A stretch of DNA of 64,000 nt from Pelomonas paludis (lineage in GTDB: Bacteria; Pseudomonadota; Gammaproteobacteria; Burkholderiales; Burkholderiaceae_C). The stretch covers positions 62,001 to 126,000 of the forward strand of contig NZ_JBDPZD010000005.1 in assembly GCF_039872745.1 (NCBI RefSeq). The letters run 5' to 3'. This document shows positions 39,391 through 48,533 of this stretch, piece after piece. Numbering within the stretch: position 1 is the stretch's first letter; each line of letters starts with the position of its first letter. A model generated the notes under the pieces. It saw only the letters and a list, made by a program, of their open reading frames with translations. It ran no database searches and was not told where the DNA came from. Position numbers and translations under genes: made by a program.

Positions 39391-41892
39391 TTGAAAGTAC
39401 ATACCAGCGACGCTCCTTCCTCCTCCGGATTCGTGTTGCGCCAGGTTGCCTTGGCGGCATTGCTCGCGGTCAGCGTCGATGCGCATGCGCTGGGCCTGGG
39501 TCGCATGAGCGTGCAGTCCGCCCTGGGCGAGACCATGCGGGCCGAGATCGACATCACCAGCCTGTCGTCCGAGGAAGCGTCCACGCTGAAGGCGCGCATC
39601 GCGCCCGCTGACACCTTCCGCACCACCGGTGTTGAATTCAATCCGGTCCTGACCTCGACCCAGGTCAACGTCGTGCGCTTGGGCGGCAAGCCCGTGCTGC
39701 GCCTGACCAGCGACCGCGCCGTCCAAGAGCCCTTCGTGGACGTGATCCTGGAGCTGACGTGGTCGGGTGGCCGCCTGGTGCGCGAGTACACCCTGCTGTT
39801 TGATCCCCCAAGCCTGGCCAAGCCGGCTCCGGCGCCCGTCGCTGCGGCACCTGTGGCGGCCGAGCCCGTTGCCCCGCCGCCGCCAGCCGCGCCGGTGGCG
39901 CTGGCCCGTCCGCCCGTGGCTGCACCAGCATCGGCGCCTGTGGCTGCGCCAGCACCGCGTGCTGCGGCCCCTGCGCCAGCGCCGGCCCCGGTGGCCGCCG
40001 CGCCCGCCCCGGCGCCGTCGCCACGTCCGGCGTCGAGCGCCGGCTCCGAGTACACCGTCCAACCCGGCGACTCGCTGTCCAAGGTTGCTGCCAAGACCCA
40101 GGTGTCCGGCATCTCGCTGGACCAGATGCTTGTCGGTCTGTTCCGCCAGAACCCGTCAGCCTTCATCGAAAGCAACATGAACCGGCTGCGCGCCGGTGCC
40201 GTGCTGCAGGTGCCCGACAGCGAGACGCTGAATTCGCTGTCGCCGAGCGAAGCGCGCCAGGTCATCCTGGCCCAGAGCGCTGACTTCTCGGCCTATCGCC
40301 AGCGTTTGGCGAGCGTGGCGCCCCTGATCCCGGCCAGCGGCAATGAACGCCAGGCCAGCGGTCAGGTGCAGGCTGCGGTGGAAGACCGCAAGCCCGCAGC
40401 GGCGCCCAAGCCCGACAAGCTCATGCTGAGCAAGCCGTCCGGCCCCGGCTCGGCCCCGGCGGAGGCCACGGCCTCCAAGGCCACTGAGAAGAAGGACGTC
40501 GCCGCCCGCGTTGCCGAGCTGACGCGCAATGTCGAGGAGCTCAAGCAGCTCTCCGCCGCCGTCAAGCCCGCGCCGGGTGCGCAGCCTGGCCCAGCGGCTG
40601 CGCCCGCATCGTCGGCATTGCCAGCGGTCACAGCCCCGGTGGTGACCCCTGCCGCATCGGCCGCCCCGGTGGCCGCCAGCGCCGCCTCGCGTCCGGCCTC
40701 CCGCCCCGTGGCCCCGGCTGTGGCGCCGCCTCCGGTGCAGGAGTCGCCGAGCTTCCTGGACTCGCTGCTCGATAGCCCCTTCGTGCTGCCCGTGGTTGGC
40801 GTTTTGGTTGCCGTCCTCGGCGGCATCGGCCTCGTCCGCATGCGCTCGCGCCGGCCCTCGTTCTCGGCTGAAACCGGCTTCCACGAAAGCCGTCTGCAGC
40901 CTGATTCGTTCTTTGGTGGCACGGGCGGTCAGCGCGTGGACACCCGCGATGCCCAGCACAGCGGCCAGTCGTCGATGAGCTATTCGCTCAGCCAGCTCGA
41001 CGCCATTGGTGACGTGGATCCGGTGGCCGAAGCCGACGTCTATCTGGCCTATGGCCGCGACCTGCAGGCCGAAGAAATCCTCAAGGAAGCGCTGCGCGCC
41101 AATCCTTCGCGCCTGGCCATCCGCCTCAAGCTGCTCGAGGTCTACGCCAAGCGGCGCGACACCAAGGGCTTCGAGCAACTGGCCATCCAGCTCTACGCTG
41201 AAACCAAGGGCACGGGCGAGGACTGGGCCAAGGCGCAGGAAATGGGCCGTGGCCTCGACCCCGAGAACCCGCTCTACCAGCCCGGCGGCGCACCGCTGCC
41301 GCTCGACGACGGCTCCAACATCCGCCCCGAGCCGATGAACGCGACCACGCTGCCACAGACGGCTCTGCCGCCCGTGCCCAAGAGCAGCTTCGCCGCGACC
41401 GACGCGCTGTCGCGCTCGGGTCCGGACACCGGCCCCGTCAGCGGCTTCGACCTCGGCCTCGACCTCGACCTCAGCGCACCCGAGCCAGTCTCCACGAGCG
41501 CCATGGCCTCCACCCAGGCGATGCCGGCTTCCGTCGAGCAGGCCCCGATGCCGATGGACCTTGACGTCTCTCGCCCTGGCGGCCGCGGCGTGCCGCCGGC
41601 ACCTGACCTGGAGTTCGAGCCCAAGGCCAAGAGCATGGACATCGAGTTCGACCTGGGTACCGACACCCGGCCGGGCCAAGTCGATGAGGCAAGCCCCGAC
41701 CACCTGGCCAATGCCATCGACGCCTTGGGCGACGACGACGGTGACCCGCTGGTGCGCCAACTGGAGCTGGCTGAAGAGTTCCGCCAGATCGGCGATACCG
41801 AAGGTGCGCGGGAAGTGCTGCAGGAACTGGTGCAGCAGGCCACGGGCTCCATCAAGACGCGTGCCATGGCCATGCTCGAAGAGCTGCGCTGA
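39391..41892 (+). CDS. fimV: FimV-like peptidoglycan-binding polar organiser
   Basis: This ~833-residue inner-membrane protein belongs to the FimV/HubP family, which organises the pole for type IV pili and chemosensory proteins. It has a signal-like N-terminus ending SVDAHA|LGLGRMSVQSALGE and a conserved periplasmic N-domain. A Pro/Ala-rich stretch leads to a LysM domain (about 221-276, YTVQPGDSLSKVAAKTQVSG). One transmembrane segment lies near 464-484, then an acidic cytoplasmic part with a TPR-like unit (VYLAYGRDLQAEEILKEAL) and the C-terminal FimV domain (LELAEEFRQIGDTEGAREVL). The TTG at 39391 is my choice for the signal-peptide start. GTG at 39361, with AGGGAGG 7 nt upstream, is a real alternative adding 10 residues. 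Confidence 0.9.
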   Translation: MKVHTSDAPSSSGFVLRQVALAALLAVSVDAHALGLGRMSVQSALGETMRAEIDITSLSSEEASTLKARIAPADTFRTTGVEFNPVLTSTQVNVVRLGGKPVLRLTSDRAVQEPFVDVILELTWSGGRLVREYTLLFDPPSLAKPAPAPVAAAPVAAEPVAPPPPAAPVALARPPVAAPASAPVAAPAPRAAAPAPAPAPVAAAPAPAPSPRPASSAGSEYTVQPGDSLSKVAAKTQVSGISLDQMLVGLFRQNPSAFIESNMNRLRAGAVLQVPDSETLNSLSPSEARQVILAQSADFSAYRQRLASVAPLIPASGNERQASGQVQAAVEDRKPAAAPKPDKLMLSKPSGPGSAPAEATASKATEKKDVAARVAELTRNVEELKQLSAAVKPAPGAQPGPAAAPASSALPAVTAPVVTPAASAAPVAASAASRPASRPVAPAVAPPPVQESPSFLDSLLDSPFVLPVVGVLVAVLGGIGLVRMRSRRPSFSAETGFHESRLQPDSFFGGTGGQRVDTRDAQHSGQSSMSYSLSQLDAIGDVDPVAEADVYLAYGRDLQAEEILKEALRANPSRLAIRLKLLEVYAKRRDTKGFEQLAIQLYAETKGTGEDWAKAQEMGRGLDPENPLYQPGGAPLPLDDGSNIRPEPMNATTLPQTALPPVPKSSFAATDALSRSGPDTGPVSGFDLGLDLDLSAPEPVSTSAMASTQAMPASVEQAPMPMDLDVSRPGGRGVPPAPDLEFEPKAKSMDIEFDLGTDTRPGQVDEASPDHLANAIDALGDDDGDPLVRQLELAEEFRQIGDTEGAREVLQELVQQATGSIKTRAMAMLEELR

Positions 41893-41909
41893 TCGCGTCC
41901 AACCATCAC

Positions 41910-41940
41910 AGGCGCTCGGCCCCGGTCGAGCGCCTTTTTC
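41910..41940 (+). terminator. intrinsic terminator after fimV
   Basis: The 9-bp perfect arms AGGCGCTCG/CGAGCGCCT enclose an 8-nt loop and are followed by TTTTTC. The truA ATG is only 10 nt further on. Confidence 0.88.
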
Positions 41941-41949
41941 TTTGTCCTC

Positions 41950-42738
41950 ATGCCTCGCATCGCACTCGGCGTTTGCTACCGCGGTTCCGTCTACCAGGGC
42001 TGGCAGAGCCAGCCCGGCGGCCGCACGGTGCAGGACGTGCTTGAAAAGGCGCTCCGCCAGTTTGCCGACCAGCCAGTGCGCACACTGTGCGCCGGGCGCA
42101 CCGACACGGGCGTCCACGCGCTCAACCAGGTCGTGCACTTCGACATCGAGATCGAGCGCGAGCTGTTCTCCTGGGTGCGCGGCGTCAACCGCTACCTGCC
42201 GCCCGATGTCGCCGTTCAGTGGAGCCGTGTGGTGTCGTCCGATTTCCATGCCCGCAACAGCGCGCGGGCGCGGCGCTATGCCTACTTGCTGCTCGCATCA
42301 CCCGTGCGCCCAGCCATCGAGTCCGGCCAAGCGGGCTGGGTCTTCCGGCACCTGGACGAAGCCGCGATGCGGGAGGCCGCCGGCCTGTTGATTGGTGAGC
42401 ATGACTTCAGCTCCTTCCGTGCGGCCGAGTGCCAGGCGGCGAGCCCGGTCAAGCAACTGCGCGAGATCGCCATCCGCCGCCATGGCGCCTACTGGCGTTT
42501 CGAGTTCGAGGCCAACGCCTTCCTGCACCACATGGTGCGCAACCTGATGGGCTGCCTGCTGGCCGTTGGTACGGGCACGCGGCCGGCCGCCTGGGTGGCT
42601 GAGGTGTTGGCCGCCCGCAAGCGCGAGGCTGCGGCGCCCACGTTTGCGCCGGACGGGCTCTACTTCCTCGGGCCTCGCTACGATCAAGACCTGCAAATTC
42701 CCGAGCGCACTGCTGCTTTCGACTGGCTTCCTGGATGA
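41950..42738 (+). CDS. truA: tRNA pseudouridine(38-40) synthase
   Basis: This 262-residue enzyme isomerises U38-U40 in the anticodon arm of tRNAs. The catalytic Asp lies in LCAGRTDTGVHALNQVVHF (about residues 45-63); RARRYAYLLL and NAFLHHMVRNLMG are family motifs. The gene begins just after the fimV terminator with no ribosome site, so its expression needs read-through or a start within the terminator region. It overlaps trpF by 4 bp, beginning the tryptophan cluster. Confidence 0.95.
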   Translation: MPRIALGVCYRGSVYQGWQSQPGGRTVQDVLEKALRQFADQPVRTLCAGRTDTGVHALNQVVHFDIEIERELFSWVRGVNRYLPPDVAVQWSRVVSSDFHARNSARARRYAYLLLASPVRPAIESGQAGWVFRHLDEAAMREAAGLLIGEHDFSSFRAAECQAASPVKQLREIAIRRHGAYWRFEFEANAFLHHMVRNLMGCLLAVGTGTRPAAWVAEVLAARKREAAAPTFAPDGLYFLGPRYDQDLQIPERTAAFDWLPG

Positions 42739-43397
42739 CCCACCGCACTCGCATCAAAGTTTGTGGCCTGCGCCGCGAGGCCGACGTGGCGGCCGCCGTT
42801 GAGGCCGGCGCCGACGCCATCGGCTTTGTGTTCTATGCCAAGAGCCCCCGCGCCATCACGCCGCCCGATGCGGCCCGCCTGGCGCGCGTGCTGCCGCCCT
42901 TTGTGATGCCGGTGGGGCTGTTCGTCAACGCCAGTGACGCCGAACTGGGCGCTGCGCTGGACGCTGTGCCGAACATGCTGATCCAGTTCCACGGCGATGA
43001 GACGGCGGCGCAGTGCGAGCGCGTGCAACGCCCGTACATCCGTGCCGCCCGCATGGCGCCGGGCTTTGACTTGCTAAACTTCGCAGCCTCTTTCACCAGC
43101 GCCCAGGCCATCCTGCTCGACGCCCATGTCGACGGCTATGGCGGCGGCGGCAAGGTCTTCGATTGGTCACTCGTTCCTCAAGGCGTTCGCTCTCCGCTCG
43201 TTTTGTCTGGTGGGTTGAGTGCAGCCAACGTTGCCGATGGCATTGCCCACGTCCGGCCTTGGGCCGTTGATGTGAGCTCCGGGGTCGAGTCCAGCAAGGG
43301 CGTCAAAGATCCCGGTCTGATTCACGAGTTCTGCCGCGCTGTTCGTCAGGCCGACGAACGCCTCGCCGCCGCAGGACTCGATCGCGAAAGACCCTGA
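42735..43397 (+). CDS. trpF: phosphoribosylanthranilate isomerase
   Basis: This 220-residue TIM-barrel enzyme acts in tryptophan synthesis. IKVCGLRREADVAAAVEAGADAIGFVFY carries the catalytic Cys (residue ~9), and VDVSSGVESSKGVKD is the phosphate-binding end. It is translationally coupled to truA (ATGA) and lies 2 bp before trpB. Confidence 0.95.
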   Translation: MTHRTRIKVCGLRREADVAAAVEAGADAIGFVFYAKSPRAITPPDAARLARVLPPFVMPVGLFVNASDAELGAALDAVPNMLIQFHGDETAAQCERVQRPYIRAARMAPGFDLLNFAASFTSAQAILLDAHVDGYGGGGKVFDWSLVPQGVRSPLVLSGGLSAANVADGIAHVRPWAVDVSSGVESSKGVKDPGLIHEFCRAVRQADERLAAAGLDRERP

Positions 43398-43399
43398 CC

Positions 43400-44659
43400 A
43401 TGTTTGAGTACCAGCAGCCCGATGCCACCGGGCACTTCCGGGCCCCCAGCGGCCCGGTCTACGGCGGCAGCTTTGTCTCCGAGACCCTTGTCCATGCGCT
43501 TGACCAGCTCAAGGACGCCTACGCCCACTACCGCAACGACCCCGACTTCGTCGCCGAGTTCAAGAAAGAGCTGGCGCACTTTGTCGGTCGCCCCAGCCCG
43601 ATCTATCACGCCGAACGATTGAGCCGCGAACTGGGCGGCGCCCAGATCTACCTAAAGCGTGAAGACCTCAACCACACCGGCGCCCACAAGATCAACAACG
43701 TGATCGGCCAGGCCCTGCTCGCCAAGCGCATGGGCAAGCCGCGCGTGATCGCCGAAACCGGTGCCGGGCAGCACGGCGTGGCCACGGCCACCATCTGTGC
43801 CCGCTACGGGCTGGAGTGCGTGGTCTACATGGGCTCGGAGGACGTCAAGCGCCAGTCGCCCAATGTCTACCGCATGGGCCTGCTGGGCGCGCGCGTGGTA
43901 CCGGTCGAGTCCGGCAGCAAGACTCTGAAGGACGCCCTCAACGAGGCCATGCGCGACTGGGTCACCCACGTCGACAACACTTTCTACATCATCGGCACTG
44001 TGGCGGGCCCGCACCCCTATCCGATGATGGTGCGCGACTTCCAGCGCATCATTGGCGACGAATGCTTGGTGCAGATGCCCGAGATGGTGGGCCGCCAGCC
44101 CGACGCCGTCATCGCCTGCGTGGGCGGCGGCTCCAACGCCATCGGCATCTTCTACCCCTACATCCCGCACGAACAGGTGCGCCTGATCGGCGTCGAGGCC
44201 GCAGGGCAGGGCGTTGACTCCGGCAAGCACGCCGCCACGCTGTCGGCCGGCAGCCCCGGCGTGCTGCATGGCAACCGCACCTACCTGCTGCAGGATGCTG
44301 ACGGCCAGATCATCGAGACGCATTCGATCTCCGCCGGGCTCGACTACCCCGGCGTTGGCCCCGAGCACGCCCACCTCAAGGACATCGGCCGTGCCGAGTA
44401 CGTGGGTGCGACGGACGATGAAGCGCTGACCGCCTTCCACCGCCTGTGCCGCACCGAGGGCATCATCCCGGCGCTCGAATCGAGCCATGCCGTGGCCTAC
44501 GCCATGAAGCTGGCCCCGACCTTGCCCAAGGACCAGATCCTGCTGGTCAACCTCTCGGGCCGGGGCGACAAGGACATCGGCACGGTGGCTGACCTCGGCA
44601 AGGCCGAGTTCTACTGCCGGCCCTCCTGCCGGGGCCAGACCGTGAAGGGAGGCCTGTGA
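43400..44659 (+). CDS. trpB: tryptophan synthase beta chain
   Basis: This 419-residue PLP enzyme condenses indole and serine. The PLP Lys is in LNHTGAHKINNVIGQ (His-Lys pair near residue 95), the phosphate-binding Gly loop is VGGGSNAIG, and ETGAGQHGVATAT lies between. It overlaps trpA by 1 bp, the usual trpBA coupling. Confidence 0.97.
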   Translation: MFEYQQPDATGHFRAPSGPVYGGSFVSETLVHALDQLKDAYAHYRNDPDFVAEFKKELAHFVGRPSPIYHAERLSRELGGAQIYLKREDLNHTGAHKINNVIGQALLAKRMGKPRVIAETGAGQHGVATATICARYGLECVVYMGSEDVKRQSPNVYRMGLLGARVVPVESGSKTLKDALNEAMRDWVTHVDNTFYIIGTVAGPHPYPMMVRDFQRIIGDECLVQMPEMVGRQPDAVIACVGGGSNAIGIFYPYIPHEQVRLIGVEAAGQGVDSGKHAATLSAGSPGVLHGNRTYLLQDADGQIIETHSISAGLDYPGVGPEHAHLKDIGRAEYVGATDDEALTAFHRLCRTEGIIPALESSHAVAYAMKLAPTLPKDQILLVNLSGRGDKDIGTVADLGKAEFYCRPSCRGQTVKGGL

Positions 44660-45453
44660 TGTCCCGCATCGAAGCCACCTTCAAGCAGTTGAACGGCCGC
44701 AAGGCCTTGATTCCCTTTGTCACCGCCGGGGACCCGCACCCCAGCGCAACCGTCGACCTGTTGCTCGCCATGGCCGAGGCCGGGGCCGACGTCATCGAGC
44801 TGGGCGTGCCCTTCTCGGATCCCATGGCCGACGGCCCGGTGATCCAGCGTGCCGGTGAGCGCGCGCTCAAGCACGGCATTGGCCTGCGCCAGGTGCTGGA
44901 CTACGTGCGTGCCTTCCGTGCCCGCAATGCCACCACGCCGCTGGTCCTGATGGGCTACGCCAACCCGGTCGAGCGCTATGGGCAGGACGCCTTCGTGCGC
45001 GATGCCGCCGCTGCCGGCGTGGACGGTGTGCTGATCGTGGACTACCCGCCCGAGGAGTGCGAGGGCTTTGCCCAGGCGCTGCGCGGCGTGGGAATGGACG
45101 CGATCTTCCTGCTGGCCCCCACCTCCACCGAGGCGCGCATGGCCCAGGTGGGGCGCCTGGCCAGCGGCTACGTCTACTACGTGTCGCTGCGCGGCGTGAC
45201 CGGTGCCGGCCACCTGGATACCGGGGCCGTGGCCGACATGGTGCCGCGCATCCGCCGGCACGTCAGCGTGCCCGTGGGCGTGGGCTTTGGCATCCGCGAC
45301 GCTGCCACTGCCAAGGCCGTGGGCGCGGTGTCGGATGCGGTCGTGATCGGCTCCAAGTTGGTAGAACTCCTAGAGCGCCAGCCCGCCGATAATGTGGCCC
45401 GCACCGGCGCGGCCTTCATCGCCGAAATCCGCGCCGCGCTCGACACTCTCTGA
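44659..45453 (+). CDS. trpA: tryptophan synthase alpha chain
   Basis: This 264-residue TIM barrel cleaves indole-glycerol phosphate. Glu in VIELGVPFSDPMADGPVIQ and Asp in GVLIVDYPPEE are the catalytic pair, and GFGIRDAATAK binds phosphate. The ATG at 44659 overlaps the trpB stop; a GTG one codon upstream is possible but less likely. Confidence 0.97.
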   Translation: MSRIEATFKQLNGRKALIPFVTAGDPHPSATVDLLLAMAEAGADVIELGVPFSDPMADGPVIQRAGERALKHGIGLRQVLDYVRAFRARNATTPLVLMGYANPVERYGQDAFVRDAAAAGVDGVLIVDYPPEECEGFAQALRGVGMDAIFLLAPTSTEARMAQVGRLASGYVYYVSLRGVTGAGHLDTGAVADMVPRIRRHVSVPVGVGFGIRDAATAKAVGAVSDAVVIGSKLVELLERQPADNVARTGAAFIAEIRAALDTL

Positions 45454-45463
45454 GGAACGACAC

Positions 45464-46336
45464 ATGAGTTGGCTCGACAAACTCCTGCCCCCGAAGATCC
45501 AGCAAGGCGACCCGGCGGACCGCCGCAGCGTGCCCGAAGGCCTGTGGATCAAGTGCCCGAGCTGCGAGACGGTGCTCTACAAGACCGACCTGGAGCAGAA
45601 CGTCAACGTCTGCCCCAAGTGCTCGCACCACCACCGCATTGGCGCGCGGGCGCGGCTCGATGCCTTCCTCGACGGGGAAGGGCGCTACGAGATCGGCCAG
45701 GAAGTGCTGCCCGTGGACGCGCTCAAGTTCAAGGACAGCAAGAAGTACCCCGACCGGCTCAAGGAAGCGCTGGAGTCCACCGGCGAGACCGACGCGCTGA
45801 TCGTGATGGGCGGCGCGGTGATGAGCGTGCCGGTGGTCGTGGCCTGCTTCGAGTTCGACTTCATGGGCGGCTCCATGGGCTCCGTGGTGGGCGAGCGTTT
45901 TGTGCGTGGCGTCGAGACCGCCATCGAGCAAAAGACGCCCTTCATCTGCTTCACCGCCACCGGCGGCGCGCGGATGCAGGAAGGCCTGCTCAGCCTGATG
46001 CAGATGGCCAAGTCCAATGCCTCGCTCACGCGCCTGGCCAAGGCCAAGTTGCCCTATGTCAGCGTGCTGACCGACCCCACCATGGGCGGCGTGTCGGCCA
46101 GCTTCGCCTTCGTGGGTGACATCGTCATTGCCGAGCCCAAGGCCCTGATTGGCTTTGCCGGCCCGCGCGTGATCGAGAACACCGTGCGCGAGAAGCTGCC
46201 CGCAGGCTTCCAGCGTGCCGAGTTCCTGATGGAGAAGGGCGCCGTGGACATGATCGTGGACCGTCGCCAACTGCGCGAGACCATCGCACGTAGCCTCGCC
46301 ATCCTCCAGCGCCAAAGCGCCGACGCTGTGGCTTGA
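45464..46336 (+). CDS. accD: acetyl-CoA carboxylase carboxyltransferase subunit beta
   Basis: This 290-residue protein has an N-terminal zinc ribbon (CPSC...CPKC at about residues 26-48) and the crotonase-fold core with TATGGARMQEGLLSLMQM and the oxyanion region DPTMGGVSASFA. It forms the carboxyltransferase with AccA, which is not in this window. It lies 10 bp after trpA with GAGGAACGACAC before the ATG. Confidence 0.96.
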   Translation: MSWLDKLLPPKIQQGDPADRRSVPEGLWIKCPSCETVLYKTDLEQNVNVCPKCSHHHRIGARARLDAFLDGEGRYEIGQEVLPVDALKFKDSKKYPDRLKEALESTGETDALIVMGGAVMSVPVVVACFEFDFMGGSMGSVVGERFVRGVETAIEQKTPFICFTATGGARMQEGLLSLMQMAKSNASLTRLAKAKLPYVSVLTDPTMGGVSASFAFVGDIVIAEPKALIGFAGPRVIENTVREKLPAGFQRAEFLMEKGAVDMIVDRRQLRETIARSLAILQRQSADAVA

Positions 46337-46354
46337 TCCTCGTTCCTACTTTCT

Positions 46355-46390
46355 CGGCCAGACCCCATCAAGGTCTGGCCGTTTTGTTTT
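46355..46390 (+). terminator. intrinsic terminator after accD
   Basis: The 10-bp perfect arms CGGCCAGACC/GGTCTGGCCG with a 7-nt loop are followed by TTTTGTTTT. The folC ATG begins within 2 nt of the T tract. Confidence 0.9.
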
Positions 46391-46391
46391 C

Positions 46392-47744
46392 ATGAACAGC
46401 CTCGACGAATGGCTGGCGCACTGCGAGCGCCTGCATCCCAAGACCATCGACATGACCCTGGATCGCGTGCGCGTGGTCAAGGAGCGCTTGGGGCTTGTGT
46501 TCGATGCGCCCGTCGTGGTGGTGGCGGGGACCAATGGCAAGGGTTCGACCTGCGCGATGCTGGAGTCCATCGCGCTCCACGCCGGGTACCGCGTCGGGCT
46601 TTACATCAAGCCGCACCTCGTCCACTTCGAAGAGCGTTGCCGCGTCGGTGGTGCACCGGTGGGCGCGGACAGCCTGCTGCCGCATTTCGAGGCTGTCGAG
46701 GCTGCTCGTCAAGGCGTCACGCTGACCTACTTCGAGTTCACCACCCTGGCCATCCTGCGACGCCTGCAGCATGAGCCGCTGGACCTGGTGATCCTTGAGG
46801 TGGGCCTGGGAGGCCGGCTCGATGCGGTGAACGTCATCGACGCCGACTGCGCCGTCATCACCAGCATCGACCTCGACCACACCGAGTTCCTGGGGCCGGA
46901 CCGCGAGTCGGTCGGGCGGGAGAAGGCGGGCATCCTGCGCGCCGGCCGTCCGGCGGTGTGCAGCGACCCCATGCCGCCAGCGTCCATCGCGTCGCGTGCG
47001 GCCGAGCTGGGCGCAGACCTGCGCCAACTGGGCCGCGACTTTCACTTCAGCGGTGATCGGCAGCAATGGCAGTGGGCGGGCCGCGAGCGTCGTTTCTCTG
47101 GCCTGGCCTACCCGGCGCTGCGTGGCGTCAACCAGCTGCTGAACGCGTCGGGCGTGTTGGCCGTCTTTGAGGCGCTGCATGAGCGCTTGCCGGTGGGGGC
47201 CCAGGCCATCCGCACGGGGCTCAGCCTCGTTGAGCTGCCCGGCCGCTTCCAGGTCTTGGCTGGCCAGCCCGTGGTGGTGCTGGACGTGGCGCACAACCCG
47301 CATGCGGTGGCTGCGCTGGCCCAGAACCTGGACCAGATGGGGTTTTTCCCCCGCACGCTGGCCGTCTTTGGCGCCATGGCAGACAAGGATCTTGCCGGCA
47401 TCCTCGGCAAGATCGCGCCGCTGGTGGACGCCTGGTACTTCACCGGCCTGCCCTTGCCCCGGGCGGCAACGGCTGCAGGCCTGCAGGCGGGCTTTGAGGC
47501 GGCGAGGGCAGGGGGGCAGCTGCGTACGCCGACTTCCCTGCATCTCTCGACGCACGCAACACCACGAGAGGCCTTGGCCGCAGCGGCGGCCGACGCGACC
47601 CCCGCCGATAGAATCCTGGTGTTCGGCTCCTTCTATACGGTGGGCGGCGTGCTGGCGGATGGGCCGCCTCGTGTGGTGGCAGGTCGAGACGCTGCGGCAG
47701 CCCCGCAAGCAGCCACCGCACTGCCGGGTGCCCCGAACGCATAG
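46392..47744 (+). CDS. folC: folylpolyglutamate / dihydrofolate synthase
   Basis: This 450-residue Mur-ligase-fold enzyme adds glutamate to dihydropteroate and folates. The P-loop GTNGKGSTCAMLESI is at ~50-64; DLDHTEFLG and LDVAHNPHAV are family motifs. The start directly follows the accD terminator T tract with no ribosome site. The C-terminus is Ala-rich. It lies 9 bp before the SPOR gene. Confidence 0.95.
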   Translation: MNSLDEWLAHCERLHPKTIDMTLDRVRVVKERLGLVFDAPVVVVAGTNGKGSTCAMLESIALHAGYRVGLYIKPHLVHFEERCRVGGAPVGADSLLPHFEAVEAARQGVTLTYFEFTTLAILRRLQHEPLDLVILEVGLGGRLDAVNVIDADCAVITSIDLDHTEFLGPDRESVGREKAGILRAGRPAVCSDPMPPASIASRAAELGADLRQLGRDFHFSGDRQQWQWAGRERRFSGLAYPALRGVNQLLNASGVLAVFEALHERLPVGAQAIRTGLSLVELPGRFQVLAGQPVVVLDVAHNPHAVAALAQNLDQMGFFPRTLAVFGAMADKDLAGILGKIAPLVDAWYFTGLPLPRAATAAGLQAGFEAARAGGQLRTPTSLHLSTHATPREALAAAAADATPADRILVFGSFYTVGGVLADGPPRVVAGRDAAAAPQAATALPGAPNA

Positions 47745-47753
47745 GCCAGATCC

Positions 47754-48533
47754 ATGGGTTTGTTTTCCTTCCTTCGTCCCTCGACAGAACCGACCCCCTC
47801 CAAGCGCCGCAACGGGCGCGCCGGAGGCGCCACCGAAGCGGACGATGTGCAGCAGCTGCGTCTGCGGGCCAAGCGCCGCTTGATTGGCGCGGCGCTGCTG
47901 GTGCTGGTCGGCGTGGTGGTCTTCCCGCTGGTCTTCGAGACCCAGCCTCGGCCGATTCCCGTGGACTTGCCGATCAGCATTCCCAGGAAGGACAGCGTGG
48001 CGACCTTGGTCGTGCCGGCGCCAGCACCACAGGCGTCTGAGCCTGCAGCCATGGCCGCGGTTGAGCCGGCCGCCGAGCCGGCATCCAGCGCCAAAGTGGC
48101 TGAGAAGGCGACGGACAAGCCGGCAGAAAAAGCAGCAGACAAGGCCGCCAGCACCCCCCGCGCCGCTGACAAATCCGTCGCCAAACCCGCCGAAAAGGCC
48201 GCATCCAAGCCGGTCGCCAAGGCGGCAGAGGCCGATGCGGCTCGCATCCAGGCCATGCTTGATGGCAAGGACGCGCCTCGCAAGGCCGAGGCGGCCCCGG
48301 GCGGCCAGCGCTTTATCGTGCAGGTGGGCGCGTTCGGTGACGCCAAGGCGGCGCAGGAGATGCGCCACAAGGTGGAGAAGCTGGGACTCAAGACCTACGC
48401 GCAGTCCGTGGAGACGCCGGATGGCACCCGGGTGCGCGTGCGTGTGGGTACCTTCGCAACCCGTGATGACGCCGCCAAGGCCGCAGCCAAGCTCCATGCG
48501 GCGGGGCTCGCCGGGACGGTGCTGACGCTTTGA
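47754..48533 (+). CDS. SPOR-domain division protein (DedD-like)
   Basis: The protein has 259 residues. A short cytoplasmic N-terminus leads to one transmembrane helix at ~44-62 (RLIGAALLVLVGVVVFPLVF). A long Ala/Lys/Pro-rich periplasmic linker and a C-terminal SPOR domain (about 182-259: FIVQVGAFGDAKAAQEMRHKVEKL) follow. SPOR domains bind glycan strands lacking peptides at the septum. The folC-dedD-cvpA-purF order matches the classical proteobacterial cluster. Its stop overlaps the cvpA start. Confidence 0.9.
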   Translation: MGLFSFLRPSTEPTPSKRRNGRAGGATEADDVQQLRLRAKRRLIGAALLVLVGVVVFPLVFETQPRPIPVDLPISIPRKDSVATLVVPAPAPQASEPAAMAAVEPAAEPASSAKVAEKATDKPAEKAADKAASTPRAADKSVAKPAEKAASKPVAKAAEADAARIQAMLDGKDAPRKAEAAPGGQRFIVQVGAFGDAKAAQEMRHKVEKLGLKTYAQSVETPDGTRVRVRVGTFATRDDAAKAAAKLHAAGLAGTVLTL

